Assembly: GCF_000016985.1 (NCBI RefSeq)
Contig: NC_009633.1
Coordinates: 1,860,001-1,924,000, forward strand
Origin: Alkaliphilus metalliredigens QYMF
GTDB lineage: Bacteria; Bacillota; Clostridia; Peptostreptococcales; Natronincolaceae
Direction: 5' to 3'
DNA length: 64,000 bases
Position 1 is the stretch's first letter. Each line of letters opens with the position of its first letter. The notes beneath the pieces were generated by a model, which was given only the letters and a program-made list of their open reading frames with translations, was not told the origin of the DNA and did no database searches. Of the stretch, positions 26,963 through 37,339 are shown one piece after another. A program made the translations under genes and the position numbers.

Positions 26963-27667
26963 TTATGTTGCGCAAAACTTATATCCAACGCCTTTAACCG
27001 TTTGAATCAATGCTGGCTTTTTAGCATCTCTCTCTATCTTTTTTCGTATGTTACTTATATGAACCATCACTGTTCTATGATCTCCAAAACTCTCAGTAGC
27101 CCAAAGGGTTTCAAATAATTGTTCATTACTAAATACCCTATTAGGATTTTTGGCTAATAGAGTCAATAGTTGGAACTCCTTAGGAGATAAAATAATTTCT
27201 TGTCCGTATACTACCACAGAATGATTGTCTAAATTAATAGTCAAATCCCCATAACATAATCGTTTATTTTGGGCATTGCTGTAGTTTGAATTTTCCAGTA
27301 TACGATTTCGACGCAAATGAGCCTTAATCCTTGCCAGAAGTTCCATTGTATCAAAGGGCTTACTCATATAGTCATCTCCACCAGCTATTAATCCGATGGA
27401 TTTATCACTTGGAGTAGATTTGCAACTCAGAAAAATAATAGGTGTAGATAAATTTTTACGTAATGCCTGGCACACTTCAATGCCGTCTAAACCAGGAATC
27501 ATCATATCTAGAATAACTAAGTCGGGATTGAAAGAGAATGCACATTCTAATGCTTGATGACCATCCATAGCTAAAATCACCTGATATCCTTCTTTTTCTA
27601 AGTATAAAGTGATAATCTCTCTAATATCCTCATCATCATCTACAACCAGTATCGTTTCGCCTGCCAA
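26963..27667 (-). CDS. OmpR-family response regulator
   Basis: 234 residues. Receiver domain with acidic pocket VDDDED, phospho-acceptor Asp54 in LVILDMMIPG and Lys in MSKPFD. The C-terminal winged helix contains VMVHISNIRKKIE and VKGVGYKF. It should bind DNA after phosphorylation by the histidine kinase encoded 53 nt upstream on the same strand. Target genes unknown; flaG and the SLH protein lie on the other side. Confidence 0.92.
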   Translation of the reverse strand: MAGETILVVDDDEDIREIITLYLEKEGYQVILAMDGHQALECAFSFNPDLVILDMMIPGLDGIEVCQALRKNLSTPIIFLSCKSTPSDKSIGLIAGGDDYMSKPFDTMELLARIKAHLRRNRILENSNYSNAQNKRLCYGDLTINLDNHSVVVYGQEIILSPKEFQLLTLLAKNPNRVFSNEQLFETLWATESFGDHRTVMVHISNIRKKIERDAKKPALIQTVKGVGYKFCAT

Positions 27668-27720
27668 TGACTACACCTCCTTAAGCTTGATCACCTATTA
27701 AAGTTTAAATTTATTTGGTT

Positions 27721-29841
27721 TTAACTATGAATAGGTAGTGTGAAGAAAAAGTCACTACCTTTTCCGAGCTCACTTTCAGCCCATACCTTTCCACCATGAT
27801 ATTTTACAATTTCCTTAACAATAGCAAGGCCTAGACCACTACTATTAGCTTGCCTCGCTTTTGAAACCATATAAAAGCGATCAAAAATATGGGGTAAATC
27901 TTCTTGGGAAATTCCAACTCCTGTATCAGAAACGTTAACAAGAAGATTTTTTTGATCTCTAGTCATATCAAAACTTATCTGGACTTTATCCTTATCTGAC
28001 GTGTACTTTAAGGCATTTGTCAATAAGTTTGAAAAAACTCTTTCAAGTTTATCTATATCTACCCTTACAGATAAAGCTTCTATATTATTAGCATCATTGA
28101 TCCACTTATTTGGATAATAAACTTTGAATTGCACTTTTTCATTTAACATATCTAATTCATATTTTTCCGAAAGATTTTCTATTAACGTTTTTACTGGAAT
28201 TTCAGTAAATTCTAACTTCAATTGTTGAGATTGTAATTGTGATAAGTCTAATAATTCCTGTACCATATGGTTTAAATGATCGGTCTTACCAATCACCCTT
28301 TTTAAATATTTATTTTGACTCTGGGGTTCGTTTACAACTCCGTCTAAGATAGCATTTACATACCCTTTAATGGCTGACAAAGGCGTTCTCAGGTCATGAG
28401 ATATATTCTGCATCAAACACTGAAGAGACTTTTCAGATCTAGAAACGGCTTCATATGCTTTTTTAAGCTCATTTTTTGAAGTTTCTAAAGCACGTGTTCT
28501 TTCTTTCACCTTTTCCTCTAAGTTTAAATTTGCATGTTTTAACTGTTCTGATAACAATTCTACACTAGAAAAACTTTTTGAGAATTTCTTAGCCACAACT
28601 AAAGATTGAGTAAATACAAAGATTAATAATCCCCAAGAAGATAGATTGCCTCTGGTGATAATGCTTCTTAAAAAATGGTTATTAGTATCTGATAATAAGG
28701 TACTAAGAAATAGGATATCATTAATTGCAGTTAATACAAGAGTAGTTAAACCAATACCAATCAAATAAGCCCCTTCCCTTTTTCTATAACAGGTTGTCAT
28801 AATAATATAAAGGACATATGCAAATACCATCAATGAAAAAAACTGATAGAGAGGGTTGAATGGGGTGAACACCTTTACGGGCATTAATAAAACTAAAAGT
28901 CCAAAGCTTGAAGCGATGATTTGAATAAAAGTGTTAACTTTTCTAGAAACATCATAGGGAAATGCCGCTCTTAAGAATAATAAGACCAAAGGAACACTCA
29001 AGTAGTATGCTAGGGTTTGTATCTTATGAGCTATTTCCCAGTTGAAATTAGGAAAAAGATGAATAAAGTATATCTCCCCAACTAATAGAGTTCTTAGACC
29101 AATTATGATTGAATATATGCCAAAATAAAGAGTGGTCCTGTCCTTTGTTCTAAAAAGAAAAAGCACCAGGTGATAAAATCCAATAATAAATAAACTACCA
29201 AATAGAAAAAGCTCAAGTGCAAGGTTTCTGGTACGTACTTCGGTAATTTCAGATGCAGAGCCCATTTGGATACTTTCTAATATACCACCACTGCGATGCC
29301 GATAATTTGCTACTTGAACCACTAGTTCAATCACATCTGTTTCTGGGTGAATATATTTTACTTGAGGCAAATATTGAGGAATCGTTTGCTGATTATCGTT
29401 ACTAACCTTACCAGCTGAAGCAATAAGCTCCCCATTAACCCAAAGGTTATAGGAAGTAAAAATTCGTGGAATTTTAATACCGAGTATCTCATCGTCTGGA
29501 TGATAAATTCTCAGTCTATAGGTCCCATAGCCCTCCCCTGTAAGCTCCTCTTCGTCAATCAATAACTTATTCCAAGCCCTTGGAAGGATGATTAGATCTC
29601 TTTCTTTTATTGGAGTCGTTTCTTTAAAGTCTCCTGGGGTAAAAAGCTCCTGCCAGTAAAACTCCCACTGCCCGTTTAAATTAACTACACCATTCTCTTT
29701 CCAATCCCAGTCTGTTAGGTCTAGTATACCATCCACTGCTTTAGGTGTATCTGTGGTTGAAATATCACTATATGTACAAGCTGATAATAATAAAGAACCT
29801 ATAAAGAATATAATGAAAATTTTAATAAACTTTCTGGACAT
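27721..29841 (-). CDS. Lipoprotein-type 7TMR-DISM sensor histidine kinase
   Basis: 706 residues. A signal peptide ends LLLSAC (Cys22), so the N-terminus may be lipidated. Residues about 30-200 are an extracellular beta-sandwich typical of 7TMR-DISM receptors (carbohydrate-like ligands). Seven hydrophobic helices follow (about 208-400), then a coiled coil, the H-box SHDLRTPLS near residue 482, N-box NLLTNALKY near 607, G boxes DTGVGI near 639 and GLGLAI near 669. It phosphorylates the regulator at 26963-27667. Ligand unknown. Confidence 0.9.
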   Translation of the reverse strand: MSRKFIKIFIIFFIGSLLLSACTYSDISTTDTPKAVDGILDLTDWDWKENGVVNLNGQWEFYWQELFTPGDFKETTPIKERDLIILPRAWNKLLIDEEELTGEGYGTYRLRIYHPDDEILGIKIPRIFTSYNLWVNGELIASAGKVSNDNQQTIPQYLPQVKYIHPETDVIELVVQVANYRHRSGGILESIQMGSASEITEVRTRNLALELFLFGSLFIIGFYHLVLFLFRTKDRTTLYFGIYSIIIGLRTLLVGEIYFIHLFPNFNWEIAHKIQTLAYYLSVPLVLLFLRAAFPYDVSRKVNTFIQIIASSFGLLVLLMPVKVFTPFNPLYQFFSLMVFAYVLYIIMTTCYRKREGAYLIGIGLTTLVLTAINDILFLSTLLSDTNNHFLRSIITRGNLSSWGLLIFVFTQSLVVAKKFSKSFSSVELLSEQLKHANLNLEEKVKERTRALETSKNELKKAYEAVSRSEKSLQCLMQNISHDLRTPLSAIKGYVNAILDGVVNEPQSQNKYLKRVIGKTDHLNHMVQELLDLSQLQSQQLKLEFTEIPVKTLIENLSEKYELDMLNEKVQFKVYYPNKWINDANNIEALSVRVDIDKLERVFSNLLTNALKYTSDKDKVQISFDMTRDQKNLLVNVSDTGVGISQEDLPHIFDRFYMVSKARQANSSGLGLAIVKEIVKYHGGKVWAESELGKGSDFFFTLPIHS

Positions 29842-30152
29842 AAGTAACCCCCAACAGTTTTTCTATCTAAAGAAATTTTTAGTTTTTTTTAAAGTTGTCT
29901 TAAGCTGCTAAGATAGCATTTGATGATAAAATTATGTCATTAGCATATTTCGACAAATGTGACGGTAAATCCTCTATATCAAAGCAGAATTATGTCAAAA
30001 TTTCCATGTTTTAAAACATTATCAAATTAATGATGATATTGTCTATGTAGTTTAAGACAGTATCAAAGTATATTAAGAAAGATTGTTAGAATTCTAAAAT
30101 ACTTGAGGAAGCTTATTTTATTTTGTCAATAAGAACAAAGGAGGAGAAAAAG

Positions 30153-30542
30153 ATGGAGATTTCAAGTCTACAGCCCAATAACCATAGTCAGATGATACAG
30201 ACCCAGTTGCGGTCTAAAAATAAGGTATCTGAGACAAAAGCTATGGATTCGAGCCCACAGAAGCCTCAAATTCAAGATGTTCTAAAAAGAAAAAAAGAAG
30301 GAGAGCATCTCAACATAAGGGAAGAAAAGCTAATAGAAATGATAGAACAGGCCAATAAATTCCTTTTAAAACCCCCGACTGAGCTACAGTTTTCTGTGCA
30401 CGAGGATACCAAACGAATCAGTATTAAGATTGTTAATACTGAAAATCAAGAAGTACTAAGAGAAATTCCACCAGAAAAGCTACTGGATATGGTAGCCAAG
30501 ATGTGGGAGCTTACAGGTTTGCTTGTAGATGAAAAAGCTTAG
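30153..30542 (+). CDS. flaG: FlaG-family flagellar protein
   Basis: 129 residues from the ATG at 30153 behind aaggaggag; a longer frame from 30123 includes the ribosome site. The C-terminal half fits FlaG: LQFSVHEDTKRISIKIVN then EVLREIPPEKLLDMVAKMWE and GLLVDE. FlaG affects filament length and usually lies beside flagellin or fliD. Here it stands alone next to a large surface protein, so the flagellar locus may be elsewhere. I saw no sigma-28 promoter; the 310-nt stretch before it shows nothing else. Confidence 0.88.
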   Translation: MEISSLQPNNHSQMIQTQLRSKNKVSETKAMDSSPQKPQIQDVLKRKKEGEHLNIREEKLIEMIEQANKFLLKPPTELQFSVHEDTKRISIKIVNTENQEVLREIPPEKLLDMVAKMWELTGLLVDEKA

Positions 30543-30622
30543 TATAAAATGAACTTTAAGTAATGTAAAGGTATTAAAATCCTATAGGCGACTGATGGAT
30601 AAAGACAGAGGGGGCGATGTAT

Positions 30623-33600
30623 ATGAAGCGTATATTAGTAAAATTACTAATTATGATAATGATGGTACTGATGTGTAAAGATATTTTTATAATAGGAACA
30701 GTACATGCAGCAGATCTAGAACCGATTGCAGTTATGGTGGAATTAAATAACTTTGATGCCAATAACGTGGGTGGTGATGAATCGAGCGCCTTACTGTGGA
30801 AGCGAGGGGACGCCGATACCCCTTCTGGAAGCGGTATATTAAGAGTGGCTCCAAGAGCTAGAAATAAGGCTGGTACCGTTGTTAGGCGAAATCACATAAG
30901 ATTGACAGACGGATTTAGCACCTATTTCGCAATAGATATTCACAGTCATGGGATTGATGACGGTCGTTCTGAGCCCCCAGGGGCAGACGGACTTGCCTTC
31001 ATTATTTATGAAGCGGATCAGCCTAAAATTGGAAAGTATGGCTCCGGACTTGGATATTCTACCATAACAAATTCAATTGCAGTTGAGTTTGATACATGGA
31101 AAAATAGTGGCCATGGCGACCTCGATAACGAACATGTAGCTATCCTAGTAAACGGGGTTGTATCTCACCATGATCAACCAGAAGGGTCTAGAGTATCTTA
31201 CCCTAAAATAAGAACAGACCTGATTCACGCTTGGGTAGATTATGATGACGGTATTATTACTGCTACAATCGGAACAAGCGATGTAAGAAGCGATGACGCC
31301 AATGAAACAATCACCAGAAATGTAGGCGATTTCCTTGAGGGTAAGGATGTATTTATTGGATTTTCAGCTTCCACAGGAAGTGCTTATTCGCATCATGATG
31401 TCTTAAAATGGTACTTTAAGGATAGTTATGTTGAAAGTGGTCTTGAAACAACACAGGGTACATATTCTCAAGCTGCATCAACCATCGACATCGAATTAGA
31501 CAATGTAATAAATCCTGTTACTGCTACCATTACTCTTAGGGATGCAGTGGGGAACATTATGAATAATCAGAATTTAGATATTTATATAAATGATATAAAA
31601 CACAATGGTTCTTTTAATACCGGTGACAATGGTGTGTTAAATTATAGTTTCCTTGATAACATAAACGATGGAGAACATGTGCTAAGGGTTATTGCTAATG
31701 GAGGAACCTCCAATTTTAAAAGGTTCGCCACTGGAGAGAATGCAGTTATATCTACACCTGAAGAGTATTTTTATTTCGATCCTGGAACAGGTACAATCAC
31801 TGGATATCGTGATGATGGACCGAAGGATGTGGTCATACCCAGCACCATTGGTGGGGTCCTTGTAACTAGCATTGAATATTATGCATTTTTGTTTAAACAA
31901 CTAACCAGTGTAAATATACCAGAAGGTGTAACTAGTATTGGCGATTATGCATTTTACTATAACCAACTGACTAGTGTACACATACCAGAAGGTATAACTA
32001 GCATTGGAAGTCACGGGTTTGATAGTAATGAATTAACCAATGTAACTATTTTAAATAAGCATGTAGACTTTGGTACTAGTGTTTTCATATGGAATCAAGC
32101 TAACCTTAAAATACATGGTTTTGATCCTTCTACAACTAAGAACTATGCACAGGCCAATGGACATACATTTATCAGTCTGGATCAATATACAGTGACCTTT
32201 AAAGACCATGATGGTAGTCTACTAAAGACTGAAGTAGTATATAATGGTGAGTCTGCAACAGTGCCTAATAACCCCACCAGAGAGGGATATACCTTTGCTG
32301 GATGGGATAAGTCATTTAATAATGTAACAACTGATTTAGAAGTAATAGCTCAGTATGATATTAATCAATATACCATAACCTTTGATAGTCAAGGGGGAAG
32401 CACAGTAGCAAGTCAAGAGGTAGATTACAACGATTTACTGGTAGCGCCAGATCTACCAGTAAAGGTAGGCTATTCCTTCGGAGGATGGTATAAAGAAGTT
32501 GAATTGAGTAACCAATGGGATTTTGGATTAGAGCGAGTCACAGAGAATACAATAATATATGCCAAATGGAACCTCGGTAGTGACACAGCATACAAAGTTG
32601 AACATTACCAACAAGATACAGTCGGTGCCGAATATAACTTACATGAGACTGAAGATAATCTAAGAGGAATAACAGGTGCAGATGTAACAGCATTATATAA
32701 GACCTATACTGGGTTTACACAAAACAGAAGCCATGATGAAAGCGTAGAAAGTGGGAAAATTTTATCTGATGGAAGTCTTGTATTAAAACTTTACTATGAC
32801 AGAAACATGCATACAGTAAATTTTGAAAGTAATGGAGGAACATCTGTCTCTGATATTACAGGAGTACGATATGGAGCAATAATTTCATCACCTATAACCC
32901 CAACTAAGGACGGAAGTATCTTTTTAAGGTGGTATAATGGAGCAGATTTATCCGATATCTGGAACTTTACATCAGACAAAGTATTAACAGATACTACCTT
33001 GTTTGCAAAATGGATAGACGCAGAGAGCATTAGGATGACAGCCACACCAAATAACGTAGCAGGTAGCAAAAACTACAGCCAAATGTTCACATTACACATC
33101 CATAACGATACAGTGACAGGTTCAGTGTATGCATCAGATATGAGCCTTGGAGGTGCATTCAATGGATTAAATATCAGAACAGTGGATAACAAAACAAGCA
33201 CAACGGTTACAGCAGAAGTTTATGGTAACTTAGACAGCGAAGGGGTAGGTACAATCTTATTAGATGGCAGTAAGCTTACAACCAGTATAAATCCATTAAT
33301 AGCAGAAGTAACAGTGACACTGAAGGGCATAAGCTATGATGGGAATGGAAGTACGGGAGGTAATATACCAACCGAGGATAGCGGATATGCAGAAGGGGCA
33401 ACTGTTACAGTCAAAGAAAACACAGGTAGCTTAGAAAAGACAGGATATACCTTTATTGGATGGAATACTAAAGCTGATGGAAGTGGAAGTTCCTATAAAC
33501 CTAATGATACATTTAGTCTGAGTACAACAGGTTCAATTCTGTATGCCCAATGGAAAATAAACAGATACACCATTATCTTTAACCGTAATGGTGGAAGTGC

Positions 33601-35140
33601 AGTGAATGGACAGAATATAAAACATGGTGAAAGCGTAGCCCAACCACAAGAACCAACAAGAACAGGCTACAATTTTGGTGGTTGGTATAAAAATAGTGAG
33701 TTGAACGATGTTTGGGATTTCTACTCAGATGTAACAAAAGAAGATACTATGTTATATGCAAAATGGAGTCGAATTCCATCGGGTGGGAGTAGTGGGGATT
33801 CAGGGAACGATACACCGAAACTAGAGCCTGATCCAATACCAGAGCCTATAGCGGATTTTAATGAAATTGAAGTGATAATTAATGGAGAGACGCAGAAAAC
33901 GGGAACAGAAACAAAAATAGAAACAGAAGGAAAAATAGAAGTTAAATTAACAGTAGACGCAGAACAAATGAGTAAACATATTGAAGAGGCTATAAAAGTA
34001 GAGAGAGATAACAATGAAGTAGTAATACCTGTACTAAATACTGGAGATACAGTTAAAGTATCTTTAACAGGTGATATTGTAAAGAAACTTGAAAACAATG
34101 ATTTTAAAATTTCAGTTAAGGAAGAGAATGTAACATATCGTTTATCTGCAAAGGACTTTACGATAGAAAAACTTGCTGAGTCCATGGGTGTTGCTTTGGA
34201 TAGTTTAGAGTCTATAGAAGTTGAAATGAGCATTAGTAAAATAGATTCTGAGGAAATTGAAAGATTAACAGCTAACGCAAAGGCAGTAGGCCATGAAATT
34301 GTATTTGAGCCTCTGCAGTTTGAAATAACAGCAAGAACAACCTCTAACGAAGGTACGGTTAAAGAAGTGAAAATTAATAGGTTTAAAAATTATGCAGAGC
34401 GTATAATGGAAATACCAGAAGAACTAGATCCAAGTAGAATCTCAACAGGTGTAGTATTCAACTCAGATGGAACATATAGCCATGTACCAACAGAAGTATT
34501 TGATAAAGATAATAAGTGGTATGCAGGGATAAACTCTTTAACTAACTCCACTTATTCAGTTATTTGGAATCCAACAATAATAGATAATGTAAATGGTCAT
34601 TGGTCAGAAAAGATGGTCAATGATATGGCATCAAGACTGATAATCTTAGAAGTGGAAGATTTTATGCCGGATAAAGCAATCAATAGAGCCGAGTTTGCAA
34701 CCTATATTGTCAGGGCCCTTGGCTTATATAGAGAAGGAGTTCAGTTGTCAGAAGAACAGGAGCTATTTATAGATATTGATAATGGTCATTCTGCATGGAA
34801 AGGAATCACCATCGCCAATGAGTGGGGAATCGTCAATGGCTACCCTGATGGCACTTTTAGATCTGATAATATAATCACTAGAGAAGAAGCCATGACCATG
34901 TATGCCAAAGCGATGGACATAGTAAAGCTTGCAGAATTAGATAAAGATCGGATTTTTCAATACAAAGATGTAAGTGAGGTAGCGCCTTGGGCATATGCTT
35001 CCGTCAATAAAACACTAAGTGCCGGTGTATTTAATGGAAGGGAAAAAGACATGATAGCGCCTAAAGGAACATTTACCCATGCAGAAGCTGCAACAGCTAT
35101 TCGGAATCTATTAGTTGAATCTGGATTGATTAACAAATAG
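30623..35140 (+). CDS. Large secreted surface protein: L-type lectin, BspA-like LRR, InlB-type repeats, SLH domains
   Basis: About 1505 residues from the ATG at 30623, 9 nt after gagggg (ATG 30617 is too close). Signal peptide ends near VHAA. Residues about 30-270 resemble a legume/L-type lectin (DGLAFIIYE, NSIAVEFDTW). BspA-type leucine-rich repeats follow (LTSVNIPEGVTSIGDYAF, about 400-480), then several Listeria-Bacteroides beta-grasp repeats (GYTFAGWDK, GYSFGGWYK, YTFIGWNTKADG, GYNFGGWYK). After a Gly/Ser/Pro linker (about 1055-1075) and a charged region come three SLH domains (HWSEKMVNDM, AWKGITIANEWGIVNGYPDG, PWAYASVNKTL). Likely a wall-anchored adhesin with carbohydrate-binding capacity. 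Confidence 0.9.
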   Translation: MKRILVKLLIMIMMVLMCKDIFIIGTVHAADLEPIAVMVELNNFDANNVGGDESSALLWKRGDADTPSGSGILRVAPRARNKAGTVVRRNHIRLTDGFSTYFAIDIHSHGIDDGRSEPPGADGLAFIIYEADQPKIGKYGSGLGYSTITNSIAVEFDTWKNSGHGDLDNEHVAILVNGVVSHHDQPEGSRVSYPKIRTDLIHAWVDYDDGIITATIGTSDVRSDDANETITRNVGDFLEGKDVFIGFSASTGSAYSHHDVLKWYFKDSYVESGLETTQGTYSQAASTIDIELDNVINPVTATITLRDAVGNIMNNQNLDIYINDIKHNGSFNTGDNGVLNYSFLDNINDGEHVLRVIANGGTSNFKRFATGENAVISTPEEYFYFDPGTGTITGYRDDGPKDVVIPSTIGGVLVTSIEYYAFLFKQLTSVNIPEGVTSIGDYAFYYNQLTSVHIPEGITSIGSHGFDSNELTNVTILNKHVDFGTSVFIWNQANLKIHGFDPSTTKNYAQANGHTFISLDQYTVTFKDHDGSLLKTEVVYNGESATVPNNPTREGYTFAGWDKSFNNVTTDLEVIAQYDINQYTITFDSQGGSTVASQEVDYNDLLVAPDLPVKVGYSFGGWYKEVELSNQWDFGLERVTENTIIYAKWNLGSDTAYKVEHYQQDTVGAEYNLHETEDNLRGITGADVTALYKTYTGFTQNRSHDESVESGKILSDGSLVLKLYYDRNMHTVNFESNGGTSVSDITGVRYGAIISSPITPTKDGSIFLRWYNGADLSDIWNFTSDKVLTDTTLFAKWIDAESIRMTATPNNVAGSKNYSQMFTLHIHNDTVTGSVYASDMSLGGAFNGLNIRTVDNKTSTTVTAEVYGNLDSEGVGTILLDGSKLTTSINPLIAEVTVTLKGISYDGNGSTGGNIPTEDSGYAEGATVTVKENTGSLEKTGYTFIGWNTKADGSGSSYKPNDTFSLSTTGSILYAQWKINRYTIIFNRNGGSAVNGQNIKHGESVAQPQEPTRTGYNFGGWYKNSELNDVWDFYSDVTKEDTMLYAKWSRIPSGGSSGDSGNDTPKLEPDPIPEPIADFNEIEVIINGETQKTGTETKIETEGKIEVKLTVDAEQMSKHIEEAIKVERDNNEVVIPVLNTGDTVKVSLTGDIVKKLENNDFKISVKEENVTYRLSAKDFTIEKLAESMGVALDSLESIEVEMSISKIDSEEIERLTANAKAVGHEIVFEPLQFEITARTTSNEGTVKEVKINRFKNYAERIMEIPEELDPSRISTGVVFNSDGTYSHVPTEVFDKDNKWYAGINSLTNSTYSVIWNPTIIDNVNGHWSEKMVNDMASRLIILEVEDFMPDKAINRAEFATYIVRALGLYREGVQLSEEQELFIDIDNGHSAWKGITIANEWGIVNGYPDGTFRSDNIITREEAMTMYAKAMDIVKLAELDKDRIFQYKDVSEVAPWAYASVNKTLSAGVFNGREKDMIAPKGTFTHAEAATAIRNLLVESGLINK

Positions 35141-35331
35141 TACATTTTGAGTCTAAGCTTAAGCCACTTTGGATCCGACCTTTCTTAAGTACAAAAATAG
35201 GTCTAAAAGGATATTATCTAGACTATTTGTATATATCAGCATTATTTTTCTATTAAAGCCCCTACTGTTAGCAAGCTCCTAATATTTGAAATTTATGGAA
35301 GTTGCAAATATCATTTTATGATCTTAGATCA

Positions 35332-36127
35332 GCAAGGGAAGGCTTTTTCTTCTCTTGCTTTTTTAATACTGCAGAAAATTGAGGGCATTGAAAACGGTCT
35401 TCCCACCCTGAAGATAGACCATAAACAAGGGAAGTCTGTGGAAAGAGTAGAGATGCTGGGCAAGACAAGACCCTAAAGCTAGACCGCCATAGGGATGTGG
35501 GCAACGATACCATCAAACGGATCAGAATAAGTTGTCCATCATGCCCTGACCCCAAAATGTCACTTTCATCAGTAGTAGCAGTAGTCGTCATTAACTTTGT
35601 GGCTATGTGGTCAGGCACACAAGAAAACAACTGAAAAGGGCTATCCATCATACCCACAATGTAACCAGGGCTGGGAGTAGCCCAACCAATTGAACCACGG
35701 AGATAGACCTGTGCAAGATATTAAATAGACCTGCAAGACAGCCAGCCCACAACTATTCACTAAATGTCGATTAAGAAATAGTGTGGGGATAAGGGTCTGG
35801 CTTTGGGGTCTTTGGAAGGTAATGCTCTAGGATCCTATAATGCGTTATTAAGTATATAGATTGCAAGTTTAAGGGTGTTGTAAAGAAGAATCTTTAGGGT
35901 TTATGTGAAAATAATATCTTCGGGACAGGCTATTACCTAACGTCCATAGCTGTCCCTTGATAAGTTTTTTGGGAGGTGTCTAGGTCCGTCTTTGAAGGAA
36001 ATTTAGCTGTTGGGGTAGCGCTTATACTATTGACTATCCCCAAGGAAGGATACGTGCTTATGGGTCGGGATAGACAATAGAGAAGTATAGCTGTTATAGA
36101 AATCTTGTTGATGCAGGAGAATAAAAT
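35332..36127. ncRNA. Large structured non-coding element, fullest copy (B)
   Basis: A stretch of about 800 nt without a plausible gene. It opens with hairpin gcaagggaag/cttctcttgc plus six T. Internal pairings visible by eye: gccctgacc/ggtcaggc (about 35543-35616); ccagcccacaactatt paired to aatagtgtgg...ctgg (35742-35801); gggacaggctat/atagctgtccc (35922-35957); tggggtag/ctatcccca (36011-36042). The word atagacc recurs four times. Relatives at 26435-26765 (first half), 2200-2545 (second half) and 52801-52855 (start) keep these blocks. Size and structure recall large ornate bacterial RNAs (OLE, GOLLD, ROOL), but I cannot assign a class. The strand is probably plus. Confidence 0.55.
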
Positions 36128-36176
36128 CACTAGTGTTCAATTAATGGATTTAAAATCCATTAATTGAACACTAGTG
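36128..36176. repeat. 49-bp perfect palindrome built from two IS ends
   Basis: A 24-bp perfect inverted repeat (starting cactagtgttcaattaatgg) around one central base. The first 33 bp equal the left end of the IS remnant at 46030-46800, and the last 13 bp equal its right end. So this is an IS deleted to nothing but its two termini, inserted at the edge of the RNA-like repeat B. The stretch from 36177 to 36420 holds nothing I can assign. Confidence 0.8.
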
Positions 36177-36420
36177 AAAGATTATCTAAGGTAATGTAAT
36201 TTCCATAGAGGAATTATGATAGAATCAAAGAAATGAAATTTCAAGTGAGTAACCACTAGTGATAATAGTAGGAAGTTTGATGATTAGGTGAGAATATTTA
36301 AGTATTTAAGTAGCGTTTAGGATAATGGATGGTGAACCGTACCATAAGTAACAGCGGTTTTTAATAACAATACTTAACCAGACTTATACCCATCAGCCCT
36401 AATAGTTATTATAAATGAAT

Positions 36421-37337
36421 CTATGAATTATTTTGATAATTTACTACTATTACTCCTGTAGACGCTAATATCAAAGCACCTATTATAGAAATATTTAGAC
36501 TTTCTCCCGGTATTATTAGGGCTGATAGTAAGGCTCCCCATATAGGAGTTGCAAATTTATATAGAGCTATTTCCCCAGCCTTATTGAATTTCAACAAGGA
36601 GTACCATAAACTAAAGGTCGCTGCAGACAAAAATGATGAGTAAATTAATAAGGCCCATGCTCTTGTTGTAAATATCATAGCTCTAGGTTGAAGTATGGGT
36701 ACACCTATTAAAAGAAATATACTAGACCCTATCAGCATTTGCCAGCCAGTGATTAGAAATGGATGTACACCCTCCTTTGCAATTTTTTTAGCAAGTATTA
36801 TTGCAAAGGCTTCAACAAGTCCATATATAATCATAAATCCTTCTCCTTGAAGCGAAAAGCTACTATCCCAGCCTGTATTTCCTCGATTTACCAACATAAT
36901 TCCTACAAAGCCTGTTACTAATCCTATAACCTTTCTTAGGCTCATTTTATCATTACTATAAAAATAATGCGCTAAGATTACTATAAAAAGGGTGCCGATG
37001 GAGGAGAGTATCGAAGCCTTCATCCCAGAAGTGTTAGCTAATCCATTATAAAAGAAGAAATATTGTAAAGTAGTCTGAAGTATTCCTAATAAAAACAACC
37101 TTGGCACTCTTTTTTTCTCTATTCTAATACTTTTTTTAAATCCAAACTTTACAAGTAAAAATAAAATAATTGAAGCTATAAAAAATCCCATTCCTGCAAA
37201 ACAATTATAGCTGCTAGGTTCGTTGAGGCTATTTCCATTTCAACATAGCTAGTTTTAATCACAGGGAAAGCACTACCCCATAATACAGAGCAAGACATGG
37301 CAATGACTACAACCCACGACTTCTGAGTAAAAATCAT
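36421..37337 (-). pseudogene. EamA/DMT-family transporter, frameshifted
   Basis: The first helix (SWVVVIAMSCSVLWGSAFPV) begins at the ATG at 37335-37337. The frame is lost near 37198 in a short T-run (minus strand); adding one T gives AIIVFAGMGFFIASIILFLL and an intact frame to 36421. The rest shows the ten-helix DMT pattern with two EamA repeats (VIAHYFYSNDKMS-type loop; GLVEAFAIILAKK). It would export metabolites such as amino acids. The upstream end is fused to an IS66 tnpA remnant in frame. Confidence 0.85.
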
Positions 37338-37339
37338 AT

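Noticed and set aside
35316-35657. 113-residue frame on the minus strand
   Set aside because: Same reasoning for copy B; composition and lack of conservation against copy A argue against coding.
35332-36127. Group I or group II intron
   Set aside because: I found no domain V-like hairpin, no intron-encoded protein and no split exon on either side.
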